From NCBI GenBank assembly GCA_038277395.1, contig CM076193.1:179422601-179486600 (forward strand): a DNA stretch of 64,000 nucleotides, given 5' to 3'. Of the stretch, positions 25,447 through 35,447 are shown piece after piece. The position numbers and the translations under genes are program-made. This DNA is from Dryocosmus kuriphilus. Its lineage: Eukaryota; Arthropoda; Insecta; Hymenoptera; Cynipidae. Below the pieces are notes generated by a model that did no database searches, was not told the origin of the DNA, and saw nothing but the letters and a program-made list of their open reading frames with translations. Every line of letters starts with the position of its first letter. Positions within the stretch are counted from its first letter, which is position 1.

Positions 25447-25851
25447 ACTGTACGTCTGCACCATCGAATTAGTCGTGCAGTCCCGAGAGCAAGTGGACAG
25501 TGGTGTGCTAATAACCCATTTGGTTGCCCTTTTTGGCTGCAGGGATTTATCTTTCACAGTCATCCGTCGTTTTGTTTTATCCTGGACGCCGTATCAGACA
25601 GTCATTCTGAACCATCGAATTAGTCATGTAGACCAGATTGCAAGTGGACAGTGGGGTGCTAGTAACCCATTTGGCCGCGCTTTTTGCTGCAGTGATTGTT
25701 CTCTGTCAGTCATCCGTCGTTTAGTTTTATCCAGTTCGCCGTATCGGTCAGTCGTTCTGCACCATCGAATTCGTCGTGTAGTCCCGAGTAGAAGTAGACA
25801 GTGGGGTGCTAGTAACCCATTTGTTCGCCCTTTTTGGCTGCAGTGATTGGC

Positions 25852-26040
25852 AGTCGCATTTCAATCAATTATTCCTGAAATTCTTTCATTATCCTCATAA
25901 TTTAGAGCACAAAACACGTATTGTAAAATTACATTACGACTTTTTAATAAGCTTTCCATAAATTTACTATAAATTTACAATAAATGTTTAACTGTCTACT
26001 GTTTTGGTATATGGTATTGATTAAGCAGTACTTCAACCCC
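25852..26040 (+). repeat. Satellite edge module, copy 5 (right border)
   Basis: The right border of the satellite block ends in this module, in the same orientation as the left border copy. It carries attcctgaaattctttcat, aagctttccataaattta and gattaagcagtacttcaac. It has an extra ggtatatggta stretch near 26005-26018. Sequence beyond about 26040 no longer matches the other copies. Confidence 0.85.
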
Positions 26041-26079
26041 GAAGCGGGCTCTTCTTTTTTATTATAAATTGAAACTCGA

Positions 26080-26510
26080 TTTTTAATTTTTTTCGCCAAA
26101 GAGGAGGAAATTTTATCCTCAAGTTTAACCTTGTCCATGTCCTTTCGGTTCGTTCCATGGTCACACATGTTTTTTCAAATTGGAAATCCCACTTTTTATT
26201 GCGGATTCGGAAAAGCAGGAAATTTTATCTTCAAGCGTGACTTTATCTATAATCATGCTCTTGACCTTGAACCAGGCTTTCAAGGTCATATTAAAAAGAT
26301 TTTTTCAAGAATTCTGACAAATTGCAGCCACAGTACGGTACCTCCTCGCGATCCCAGTCATATTTTGGACCATTCTTATTAGTCCCAGTTTTACACCAAA
26401 TTTGGCGTAAATTGTTTGTATTTTCGAAAATATTGTCCGCCGACTTGGTTCCGCCATCTTGAATTAATAATTTTCAGAAACTGATTTCATGTTCATAATG
26501 CTTGCGCTGA
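26080..26510 (-). repeat. Dispersed repeat family R27, inverted copy
   Basis: This segment is the reverse complement of a repeat found again at about 26936-27560, 27925-28650 and 51780-53710. Shared landmarks are the tttttattgcggatt word (complement of aatccgcaataaaaa), the caggctttcaaggtcat block and the caaatttggcgtaaattg block. No transposase is encoded, and the frames at 25944-26168 and 26131-26382 are by-products. The family looks like a nonautonomous DNA element; see the entry at 26936 for its end. Confidence 0.8.
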
Positions 26511-26564
26511 CATTATGTCCGTCTAGGAATCTGCCAGGATTTTCGAGGAGAGCATTTAGACAGA

Positions 26565-26935
26565 GGTTGTAAACCCTGCCTTAACTGGCCGGGATCCTTA
26601 GCCTTATCTTAACTGGATGGACCATCTTCTTGCCTTAACTGACTGGGATCGTTAGCCTTGCCTTAACTGGACGGACCATCCCCTTGCTTTAACTGACTGG
26701 GATCAGTAGCCTTCCCTTAACTGGATGGACCATCTCCTTGCCTTAACTGACTGGGATCGTTAGCCTTGCCTTGACTGGACGCACCATCTCCTTGCCTTAA
26801 CTGCCCGGAATCGTTAGCCTTGCCTTAATTGGCAGGGCCATCTCCTTGCCTTAACTGACAGGGTTCGTTAGCCTTGCCTTAACTGGCCGCGATCATTAGT
26901 CTCTCCTTAACTGACTGGGATCGCTAGGAGCTACT
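26565..26935. repeat. Minisatellite, ~57-bp unit, about six copies
   Basis: Successive units read as ccttaactgactgggatcg, then ttagccttgcc, then ttaactggacggaccatc, with starts near 26632, 26691, 26738, 26792 and 26848. Copies differ by a few substitutions. A single stray unit lies at about 27588-27640 beyond the neighbouring repeat. The minisatellite therefore seems to be an internal or flanking part of the R27 family that was split or duplicated. Confidence 0.8.
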
Positions 26936-27560
26936 CTACAGTATCTGGAATTTTTAAAAATTCTTTTAAAAATCTCTTTACAATGACTTAGAATGCCTGC
27001 TTCCAGGCCAAGATCATGATTATGGATAAAGTCACGCTGGAAGGTAAAATTTCCTGCTCTTTCCAAATCCGCAATAAAAAATGGGGATTCCCATTTGAAA
27101 AAAACGAGTGTGAGCTAGGAATGACCTTGAAGCTCTTGTTCAAGGTTAAGCTTGAATATAAAATTTCCTGCTCTTTCCACATCCGCAATGAAGAATAGGG
27201 GTTCCCATTTGGAAAAACGAGTTTGACCTTCGAATGACCTTGAAAGTCATGGTCAACGAAATGGTCAAGGTCATACTTGAGCGTAAAATTTCCTGCTCTT
27301 TCAAAATCCGCAATAAGAAATGGGGCTACCCATTTAAAAATTTGAAAGTGGTCCCCACTTGTAAAAACAAGTTTGAGCCTAGAATGACCTTGGAGGTCAT
27401 GGTGAAGGGCATGATGAAGGTCATAATTAAACATAAAATTTCCAGCCGTTGAGTAGCCAGGGGAAAATCTTAAAACTTTTTTATTTAATATTTTTCAAAA
27501 AAAAATCATTCCTGATGAGTTATTCAGGGGTTTCCATACTTTTGTGCGACCCTGTATAGA
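26936..27560 (+). repeat. Dispersed repeat R27 with internal ~115-125-bp tandem units
   Basis: The internal unit is tttcctgctctttccaaat, ccgcaataaaaaatgggg, cccatttgaaaaa, then gaccttgaa-tcatggtcaagg. It recurs at about 27046, 27160 and 27285. The right end carries cctgatgagttattcagggg followed by tttccatacttttgtgcgac and cctgtata. That end has the look of a Tc1/mariner-type terminal sequence (CAGGGTNGCA reading inward). No coding capacity. The minus-strand 148-codon frame at 26988-27434 is an artefact of the repeats having lengths near multiples of three. Confidence 0.8.
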
Positions 27561-27924
27561 GTTGAAACATTAAAATTAATCCCGGCCTTAACCCCCAGGG
27601 AATTTTAGCCTTGCCTTAACTGACTGGGATAGCTAGGAGGTGGCTGTAATATAATATAATATAATAATGAAAATTAACAATAATAAATATTATTTAAATA
27701 GATCAATTTTATTTCCTGTCTTTCCTAGTTTATTTAATAATAATAATAATAACCATTGAAATTTTTTTAAAAAGTTTAATGAAATTCATATTCCTCTCAG
27801 GCTTAGGATGTAAGATTTAAGGCTTTTTCTTAAGCCTCAAATAATTTTAAATTATATTTGAAACTTTCGCAACATTAATATTTATTTCTCATGTTAGGTT
27901 TCAAATTTGTTCCTTAAAATAAAA
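27561..27924. other. Spacer with one minisatellite unit and AT-rich DNA
   Basis: Contains one stray unit of the 57-bp minisatellite (27588-27640), an ataat microsatellite-like run (27648-27668) and otherwise AT-rich DNA. No gene seen. Confidence 0.6.
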
Positions 27925-28650
27925 AAGTGGCTGCAGCCTTCCAAAATTCTTGAAAAAATCTTTCTAGAATGACCTTGAAAGCCTGGTTCAAGGCCAAGAG
28001 CATGATTATGGATAAAGTCACACTTGAAGGTAAACTTTCCTGCTCTTTCGAAATCGGCAATAAAAAATGGGGTTTCCCATTTGAAAAAACATGTGTGGCC
28101 TTGGAATGGCCGTGAAGTTCATGGTCAAGGTTAAACTTGGCGATAAAGTTTCCTGCTCTTTCCACATCCACACTGAAAAATAGGCGTTCCCATTTGAAAA
28201 AGCAAGTTTGTCCTTGGAGTGACCTTGAAGATCATGACTAAGGAGAAGTTCAAGGTCATACATGAACGTAAAATTTTCTGCTCTTTCCAAATCCGCAATA
28301 AGAAATGGGGTTTCCCATTTAAAAAATTGAAAGGGATTCCCACTTGAAAAAAGAAGCTTGACCTTGGAATAACCTTGAATTTTATGGTCCAGGACATGTT
28401 CAATGTCATACTGGAACGTCAAATTTCCTGCTGTTTCCAAATCCGCAATAAAAAATTGGGATTCCCATTTAAAAAATTGAATTTGACCTTCATATGACCT
28501 TCAAGTTCGTGGTGAAGGTCAAAACGAGGTCGCCAGTGATTAGCCAGGGAAAAATCCGAAAAACTTTGCATTTGATATTTTTCGAACAGAATTGATTCCT
28601 GATGAATTATTCAGTGGTTTCCATACTTTTTTGCCACCCTGCATATAGGT
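27925..28650 (+). repeat. Dispersed repeat R27, second direct copy
   Basis: Same family and orientation as the copy at 26936-27560. The internal unit recurs at about 28030, 28147, 28270 and 28420. The end cctgatgaattattcagtgg, tttccatacttttttgccac, cctgcatat lies at 28600-28646. Its left part matches the block at 52010-52110 (sequence around aatgaccttgaaagcctgg and ttcaaggccaagagcatg). Confidence 0.8.
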
Positions 28651-28908
28651 ATTCCCCCTTTCAACATTTTATTGAATCCGCAATTGACTGAATTTGATTT
28701 AATTGTTTTTACCGAAATCTGGCTTCAAGATATAATCTTAATAATTCAGAACTCTTCCACCTTGATTTTCTTCAATGAATAAATTAATCTGCTGGTATCG
28801 ATAGCATATATTTTTCGTCTGCGTTATGGAAGTAATTAGTAAAACATTACTCTAAAATAGAAAAATTCTTCACAAGTAATAATAAAAAATGGTTTTAATT
28901 TTTCTTCC
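28651..28908. other. AT-rich flank of the Penelope insertion
   Basis: AT-rich DNA with no open frame of note. It ends at the left target-site duplication of the Penelope-like insertion. Confidence 0.5.
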
Positions 28909-28955
28909 ACAAATGCTTTTTATGTATAATAATTTTTAGCCAAGAATAATGTGTA

Positions 28956-29810
28956 ATTGAAACTGTTGCGGCCTTTGTTGGGTTTTTTGTTGTTTATTTT
29001 AAAAAATTTATTGTCAACATGTTTCGATTCAAATTTGAATCCTATTCATGACATTTTATAGCATTTTAAGAGTGGTAATCAGAATTAATGGAACATTTTG
29101 TATATTTCGTAGAGAACAGGTTTGTGAAACCTAACCTGTACAAAAGATTATTCAAGTTAATGTTTTGTAGAATGTAAAAAAGTGTGTATTATTATATTAT
29201 TATTTAAAGGAAATTATTATTACGTTAGTGTCCATTTTTTTAAAGAAAAATGTGTTTAAGTTAAAAATAAAGAAAATTTTTTGTTTTAGTCATGGTGTTT
29301 ATCTGATGAAAATGTCATACTAAAATTTTAGGTTAGCATCATATAATACGTATATAGTTACAAACCGCGAAAGATGATGAGAAAAATTTGAAAAATTTTG
29401 AAAATTTAAAAATTATGAATGTGTGTAATTAAATTATTATAAATATTGCTAAGTCCTTGAATGTCAATTCTAAAATTAATAGAATTTATATCATGTTGTA
29501 TATGAATCATCTCTAGAATTAATCTTTTGTCCAGGTTAGGTTCTGTTTCTAAAATCTGGACATTTTTTGAATTAAAATCAAAAAGATGTGAAAAATCATA
29601 TGCATGTTTAGCAATAGCCGTATTAGTTTCGTTGTTTTCAATAGATCTTTCATGTTCTCTGTTTCTAATACGTATAGCTCTACTAGTTTGTCCAATATAT
29701 GTTTTTTCACAGTTTTTACATTTAAGTCTGTAAACGCAATTACATAATAATAAGAATTAGATTATCTTTATGGTATCTAACATCAGATAATTTTGTTGCT
29801 CTATCAACGA
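28956..29810 (-). repeat. Left inverted arm of the Penelope dimer, internally deleted
   Basis: 28956-29745 is the reverse complement of about 30632-31424, and 29747-29810 is the reverse complement of about 30286-30346. The ~286 bp between those two right-hand segments is missing in the left arm, so it is an internally deleted inverted copy. The open frame at 29527-29733 on the plus strand is the antisense of the GIY-YIG region and not a gene. The arm meets the forward RT sequence at about 29811. Confidence 0.9.
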
Positions 29811-30970
29811 TAACTCACACTTTTTTATCTAGAGATAACTTTGATAAAATTTTAAATCTTTGTCCAGAATCATCACACTGTCAATTCAATAACCAATTTT
29901 ATCAACAAATTTTTGGCCTAACAATGGGCTCACCATTATCAGCAGCCGTTGCTAATATTGTTATGGAGAATATTGAAAATAAAGTTCTAGAATCTATTAA
30001 TTTTCCAATAATTTTTTAGTTTCGCTATATTGATGATACTTTAATTTGTTTACCTAAATATAAAGTTCAAGAAATTTTAATTAAATTCAACTCTGCAAAT
30101 GATAAATTAAAATTTACTATGGAAATGGCAACAAATGAAAAAACTAACTTTTTAGATTTATCACTTACAATAGAAAATAATAAAATCATCACAAAGTGGT
30201 ACCGTAAAACAATATGGTCTGGCAGATTTTTAAATTACAACTCTTATCATCCAATTCCACATAAAGTTAGTGTTATCTATGGCCTCGTTGATAGAGCAAC
30301 AAAATTATCTGATGTTAGACACCATAAAGATAATCTAATTCTTATAAAAAATACATTTTAAAAAAATGGTTATCCATTAGATTTTTTAAAAAGTAAAATC
30401 ATCGAACGCTATAAATTTTTAAGTTCTCAAAATACAGCAAATCTAGATAAAACAATTGAGGTATTTGAAATTAGAAAAAAGATAATTACACTACCATATA
30501 TTCATAATTTTGATGAATGTCTTTATAGAATTTTTAGCAGGTGTAATGTACAATGGATTTTCTCCATAGAAAATAATCTTAAAAAAACTTGTTTTAAAAG
30601 CACAAAAGATGTAACTAATAACGAAAACAAATGTAATTGCGTTTACAAACTTAAATGTAAAAACTGTGAAAAAACATATATTGGACAAACTAGTAGAGCT
30701 ATACGTATTAGAAACAGAGAACATGAAAGATCTATTGAAAACAACGAAACTAATACGGCTATTGCTAAACATGCATATGATTTTTCACATCTTTTTGATT
30801 TTAATTTAAAAAATGTCCAGATTTTAGAAACAGAACCTAACCTGGACAAAAGATTAATTCTAGAGATGATTCATATACAACATGATATAAATTCTATTAA
30901 ATTTAGAACTGACATTCAAGGTTTTAGCAATATTTATAATAATTTAATTACACACATTCATAATTTTTAA
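29811..30970 (+). pseudogene. Penelope-like reverse transcriptase + GIY-YIG endonuclease, 5'-truncated, two stops
   Basis: One continuous frame, broken only by TAG at 30017-30019 and TAA at 30359-30361, ends at TAA 30968-30970. Visible RT motifs are FYQQIFGLTMGSPLSA and, after the first stop, FRYIDDT (the catalytic Asp pair) and NFLDLSL. The C-terminal third shows CVYKLKCKNCEKTYIGQT (about 30638-30691), then the REHERS and AKHA blocks, then RLILEMIHIQ, the GIY-YIG layout of Penelope-like elements. The RT palm/fingers upstream of LSRDNF are missing. In an intact element the product copies RNA at a nicked target; this copy is inactive. An N-terminal fragment of what may be the same family is at 47758-48236. 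Confidence 0.9.
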
Positions 30971-31327
30971 ATTTTCAAAATTTTTCAAATTTTTCTCATT
31001 TTTCGCGGTTTATAACTATATACGTATTATATGATGCTAACCTAAAATTTTAGTATGACATTTTCATCAGATAAACATCATGACTAAAACAAAAAATTTT
31101 CTTTATTTTTAACTTAAACACATTTTTCTTTTAAAAAATGGACACTAACGTAAGTAATAATAATTTTCTTTAAATAATAATATAACAATACAAACTTTTT
31201 TACATTCTACAAAACATTAACTTGAATAATCTTTTGTACAGGTTAGGTTTCACAAACCTGTTCTCTACGAAATATACAAAATGTTCCATTAATTCTGATT
31301 ACTACTCTTAAAATGTTATAAAATGTC

Positions 31328-31360
31328 ATGAATAGGATTCAAATTTGAATCGAAACATGT
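31328..31360 (+). ncRNA. Degenerate hammerhead-like motif in Penelope 3' end
   Basis: A perfect palindrome gattcaaatttgaatc (31336-31351) is followed by GAAAC (31352-31356). It is preceded by atgaata, where a hammerhead would have ctgaNga. The layout is core-stem II-GAAAC as in Penelope-like ends, but the first core word is mutated. The same sequence is present, inverted, in the left arm at about 29019-29052. Probably non-functional. Confidence 0.4.
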
Positions 31361-31441
31361 TGACAATAAATTTTTTTTTAAATAAACAACAAAAAACCCA
31401 ACAAAGGCCGCAACAGTTTCAATTACAAATGCTTTTTATGT

Positions 31442-32051
31442 TGAGAAATGGAGCAATATGCCTCTTCCCTAGTTTGTGAAGATTTAAACGCACCTGCTTA
31501 ATTGTTCAGTTAATTATCAACAGTCGAGACATACTGAAAGTTACATTTTTGTCCCTGTACTTTTCTCTTTCTTTAGCACCAGATGTTTCCACGAAATAAA
31601 CTTGGTTTCTCTTTATTAAATTTTCCCTCAGCCTAGAGTTGACATCCTTACTTATCACCTGAAAATAAAGTGCAAATATGACAAGAACAGGCGACAACTT
31701 TAAGAAATGTACTCCTTATGAAACATTTTCTCCATAATACTTTCTTCTACAAATTTATTAACAAAATTTTCCTTGCTTAAGGGATCTAGTTACTAAATCT
31801 ATTGATTCGTTCATTGAAAATGAAAACAAAGGAAAATCAAACAATTGTATCAGGAAAAAGCTGTTTTACTCTTTTTACTGTTTGCGTAAACATATTGCTT
31901 CCTGGTTTCAAGATATTTCATACTCTCTAAATACGAAGTAGTAGAAACTAATGCAATTAGTAGCATTATATCTGACTACCAAATTAGTAATTCTATCACT
32001 TTCTACTAAATGAAACAGTAAGATTTATGTTACTCAATGAATTGGTCACGG
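31442..32051. other. Non-coding spacer
   Basis: No gene recognised. The minus-strand 63-codon frame at 31506-31697 has no motif. Mixed AT-rich sequence. Confidence 0.5.
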
Positions 32052-32670
32052 TATTTTACTAACAAGGAAGGTATCTGAGGTGTCCCTCACCGATTTTAAT
32101 GATTCTTTGATATGTGGTAGGGCATCGAAAAACAAGACACATGCGATTTTTTTTATCGGCGGAAAAACGGTTTTAGGGGGTGAAATAGACTGTTAAAGTT
32201 ATGGGTGTAAAGGGATGTTTTCATGATTTTTTATAGAACCAGTTAATATTTTTTAACCAAACTGGGTGGAAAATTTATATTACTGAAAGTGATGTAAAAC
32301 TTCAATTTATTGACAATATCTGAATTGTTTATTACCATAATTAATAACAAAATTATGAAAAATTCGATAAAAAATGATCTTAAAGATTCAATTTTCGGCT
32401 GAAAAATCTAAGAAAAATATATTTTAGACAGAAATACATACCCCAGTTAAAGCATTCATGAGTTTTAAAGAAGAATTGGTTTTTACGGGGGTTAACCACA
32501 CCTCATATTTATTTTCGAATAACGTCAAGAAAATGAAATTTTTTTTTCATAAAAGTCGTTTATTTCAACAATTTTTCCATTTTAACTCTCATAAGGGGTT
32601 CCAAGTGATTGTGCAATTACTAGAATTGAAAAAAGAATTATTAACAGCATTATCGATTAATTTACATTAT
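32052..32670 (+). repeat. ~615-bp dispersed repeat, left member of an inverted pair
   Basis: Matches, as its reverse complement, the segment at about 41385-41995. Shared words include aacaaggaaggtatctgagg, gcatcgaaaaacaagacaca, aaactgggtggaaaattta and ccataattaataacaaaatt. The open frames at 32458-32673 (plus) and 41359-41574 (minus) are the same stretch of this repeat and share a readable peptide. They lack any domain I know and have no length conservation beyond the repeat. Confidence 0.85.
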
Positions 32671-33149
32671 TAATTTATACGGGAAAGAGGCATTTATGCT
32701 TTCATCTACCTATATCTTTGGATGTGTCGATTTCTTTGTTATTAATCGTACAGTGTTTTTTTTCTACTTTTTTACGAGTGGTAATGAATTATACTATTGT
32801 CATACTATCAGAAAAATCGTGATGTATTTTACAAATGAAAATCTTGAAAACGTATCTATCATTATAATTTTCTATTTAGGTATTACTGACAGCTAGCGAA
32901 AGACTATTAAGAATATTTGTGAGAAATATGATTTTCATAACGAGCATCATAGTAGGTACGTAATATTTCAATTTCTTATCCAAAAGATACAAACTTATAT
33001 CAAGAAAAAAATCACTTTTATATTTTAAATGCATAAAACACAATAAAGGAATAAGATAAATTTTGAGAACGTAGCGAAAAACAAGGATATCTTTCTGATA
33101 TCACAAGCCCCCCATTCTGACAGAATTTTGATGAATTTTGATGAATTTC
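32671..33149. other. AT-rich spacer
   Basis: No supported gene. The frame at 32696-32896 is AT-rich and motif-less. Confidence 0.5.
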
Positions 33150-33669
33150 TAATTTTTATATTATTATCTAATTTATTGATTTTTTGCCAATTTCATTGAA
33201 TGTATATTTTATATTTTAATGAATATATTATATTATATAATATATTAATTAATATATTAATTATATATTTTATTGATTTTTTGCCAATTTCATTGAATGT
33301 ATATTTTATAATTTAATTAATATATTATATTATATAATATATTAATTATATATTTTATAATATATTTAATTTTATATTTATTTAATATCTTTCATTATCA
33401 CTATATTTATGAGTGATCATTATATTTTACAATTCACTTAAAATTCAATGAAATCGTTTCCAAGATGCACTACGTGGAAGTAATCAATATTGCATCTCAA
33501 AAATCTGTAACAAAAATTATATTAAATTGTTCATATATTATATATTTTATACACTGAGAAAAAAGTTTTAAAAAAGTTCTGTTTATTAAAATTTAATAAA
33601 CAGAAACTTTATTTAATATTATATATATTTTAAAAAATATATAAGACCAAGAGAACATAGTTAATTTTT

Positions 33670-34555
33670 AATCAAAAATTTCTTTCCAAACAATATTTTT
33701 AATATTTGTATCATCTTCTGATTTATTCTCAATAAACAATTTATCATTATTTTTACATCTGGATAGAGCTACATATAATTGTCCATGAGAAAATAAAGGT
33801 CCATGAAAGAATATTATTAATTTTTCGAAACTTTGACCTTGAGATTTATTTATTGTAATTGCAAAAGCTAAAAAAAATTGGAAATTCTCTTCTATATAAA
33901 ATAAATGGTAAAGAAGAAAATTCCCCAGAATCTAAAATTATTCTTGGTATGAAAGCCGTAGTTCCCTTTTTAGTACCAGTAATAACCATAACTTTAATAT
34001 TAAATTTATGTAATTGTAAAATTTTCAAACGTGTTCCATTACAAAGCCCATCATTAATACTTAAATTTCTTATCAGCATTACAATTGCGCCAATTTTTAA
34101 AGTTAATTTATGAATTGGTAAACCTGGAAATTTCAATGAATTTAAATATTCAATAGGAAAATTTAACTGAACATCCTCATCAATTTGGTCAACTCCTTTA
34201 TTTTTTGCGTAATCTACTCTGTAATATGTTACTTCTTTTGCTAAAATTTTCTTTAATATTTTATTATTCAATTTATAAATGTCTTCATTATGGCAAGCTA
34301 GTATTGCACAATTTAATAAATCATCATTTTCATTTATATTTGTGCCATATATTTCTGTACATATATCATTTGTTTTCCAATGTTCGGGTATATAAAAGGA
34401 ATTAATACTTCCTTGTCCAATTTTTAATAAAAATTTTGAAAAATCATTATTACACGATCGCATATTTAATTTTAAATTCATAATTTTGAAATTGGGCCAT
34501 AAATAAGAATATTTGATTGATTCCTGAACAATACTTGTTTATGTTTTCATATTTT
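33670..34555 (-). pseudogene. Helitron-type (Pif1-like) helicase C-terminal fragment, frameshifted
   Basis: Reading leftward from about 34555, the order is YSYLWPNFKIM, LKLNMR, FSKFLLKIGQG, then LKIGAIVMLIRNL, LCNGTRLKIL and FIPRI. After a shift in an A/T homopolymer (33870-33877) come AFAITINKSQGQSFEK and HGQLYVALSRCK. These are the C-terminal blocks of Helitron Rep-helicase proteins, including the NKSQGQ and HGQLYVALSR motifs of Pif1-family helicases. The Walker A part, the Rep HUH nuclease and the N-terminus are absent. The frame ends at a stop near 33670. It is a dead fragment. It runs opposite to the three-exon gene that begins at 34576, only 20 bp from its truncated end. Confidence 0.88.
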
Positions 34556-34575
34556 AGAAACTTTTAATTCAAAAT

Positions 34576-35205
34576 ATGACGGCAAAACCAAGTTCGAATT
34601 ATAATAACGGAAATCTTCATTATGAATTACTGTTAACAAATAATTCAAAAATAACGAACATTGGATTTTTTAATATCGAACAAAATCAAGGAGAAGTTAA
34701 CAAAATTAAATTTGAAAAGAAAATTATTCTTCAAAGTTCAGGACTTATAAGTAAATTGATTAATTAACGAATTACTAATTGATTAAATTAAAATTCTCTT
34801 TATATAAATTTTATACATAGAAATTGAAGGTTTTTTGAGAGATGAATTTATTCCTGAGCATAAAAAAGCGAATCAATATTTCGGCAGTATCAGAAATGGA
34901 AAGTATAAATTAATAGTTAATATTTTTAATGTGACACCAAATTTTAATATAATTCAAGGACAAAAAATTGAAATTCTTGGAAGTCTATATGATAATGGTA
35001 AATAATTTTAAAATTAAACTTAAAAAAAAAATTTATATATCACTAATATATATAATATATATATTTTTTTTTAGACAATTCCAGCATTGGTATTAATGTT
35101 CAAAATTCCAGTCATATTACTATCCTCCAGGAAGAATCAATGGATTTAAGTCTTTTACTTTTAGGAGGACAACTTCTTTGTCGCCATAGTGAAAATTCCA
35201 GTTAA
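34576..35205 (+). CDS. Three-exon gene model, 160 aa, unassigned (possible small OB-fold protein)
   Basis: Exons 34576-34750, 34821-34997 and 35075-35205, with GT-AG introns of 70 and 77 bp. Donors are gtaaat in both introns; acceptors are tacatag and ttttttag. Both introns are phase 1, and the exon sum (483 nt) gives one open frame from ATG to TAA with no internal stop. Three independent phase matches make chance unlikely. The middle exon has alternating hydrophobic strands (KYKLIVNIFNV, QKIEILGSLYD). The last has ITILQEESMDLSLLLL, ending CRHSENSS. This weakly recalls short OB-fold proteins such as TEN1 or RPA3, but I cannot assign it. It may be a gene captured by the surrounding element or an element-encoded accessory gene. 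Confidence 0.55.
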
Positions 35206-35447
35206 AATTTCAATATTATAATAATTTTATATATAATACATATAATAATAATATGACCGTAATTTTTAGGTACATGTATAAACCAATTAATACAATTTGT
35301 TTACAGTTTGAAATGCAATATTGGTTACTTCCACGTAGTGCATCTCGGAAACAATTTCATTGAAATTACGTCATTTATTAAATTCACAATCTAATTTCAT
35401 TGAAATTGGCTAAAAACCAAAAACCAAATCAATTTAAGGATAATAGA

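Larger units (their letters stand above)
2946..25851 (+). repeat. Satellite DNA block, ~150-bp monomer, about 148 copies
   Basis: An uninterrupted head-to-tail array, apart from three ~190-bp inserts. The monomer is 149-151 bp and nearly every copy carries a PstI site (ctgcag) followed by tgattggtc. Conserved blocks are gtcatccgtcgtt, tctgcaccatc, aagtggac, agtaacccattt and the ctttttgctgcag end. Monomer length is close to one nucleosome core. All six reading frames give only repeat-phased artefacts. The family is not one I recognise. Sub-architecture is given in separate entries. Confidence 0.97.
28909..31441 (+). mobile_element. Penelope-like element inserted as an inverted dimer, with 17-bp TSD
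   Basis: The element spans about 28926-31424. It is flanked by the 17-bp direct repeat acaaatgctttttatgt at 28909-28925 and 31425-31441, read as a target-site duplication. The left side (about 28956-29810) is a near-identical reverse complement of the right side, with an internal deletion. The right side is a 5'-truncated Penelope-like element reading rightward (RT remnant plus GIY-YIG domain). Between the left duplication and the inverted arm lies a ~30-bp unmatched tail (28926-28955), like the short end extension known for Penelope elements. Arm identity is high, so the event is fairly recent. Confidence 0.85.
33150..35447. mobile_element. Element bounded by degenerate inverted repeats, holding helicase fragment and a three-exon gene
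   Basis: Left block: attttttgccaatttcattg (about 33177 and again 33273), then atgaaatcgtttccaagatg and cactacgtggaagtaatcaa (about 33447-33486). It is matched in reverse complement at 35325-35440 by ttacttccacgtagtgcatc, cggaaacaatttcattg and caatttcattgaaattggct. A 96-bp tandem duplication (33173 and 33269) expands the left side. The pair looks like terminal inverted repeats of a ~2.3-kb element. Helitrons do not have terminal inverted repeats, so the helicase inside is either a passenger or the relation is unusual. No target-site duplication was identified. Confidence 0.5.

Noticed and set aside
2946..25851. CRISPR-like array
   Set aside because: Repeats are contiguous 150-bp monomers with no unique spacers, and the context is eukaryotic.
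26988..28440. Minus-strand ORFs of 140-148 codons in R27
   Set aside because: They follow the internal tandem units of a non-coding repeat, and corresponding frames are not kept in the 51.8-kb copy.
28598..28646. cctgatga word as another hammerhead
   Set aside because: It is part of the R27 end; no GAAAC follows and no stem II can form.
29140..29540. aggttaggtt / cctaacct words as telomeric repeat
   Set aside because: Only one or two partial words inside the Penelope element arms; no tandem TTAGG run.
29527..29733. Plus-strand 68-codon ORF and its mirror at 30643-30849
   Set aside because: Both are antisense readings of the Penelope GIY-YIG region in the two inverted arms.
32458..32673. 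Shared peptide with 41359-41574 as a conserved gene
   Set aside because: The similarity is explained by the whole ~615-bp DNA repeat. The frames have different starts and ends and no known domain.
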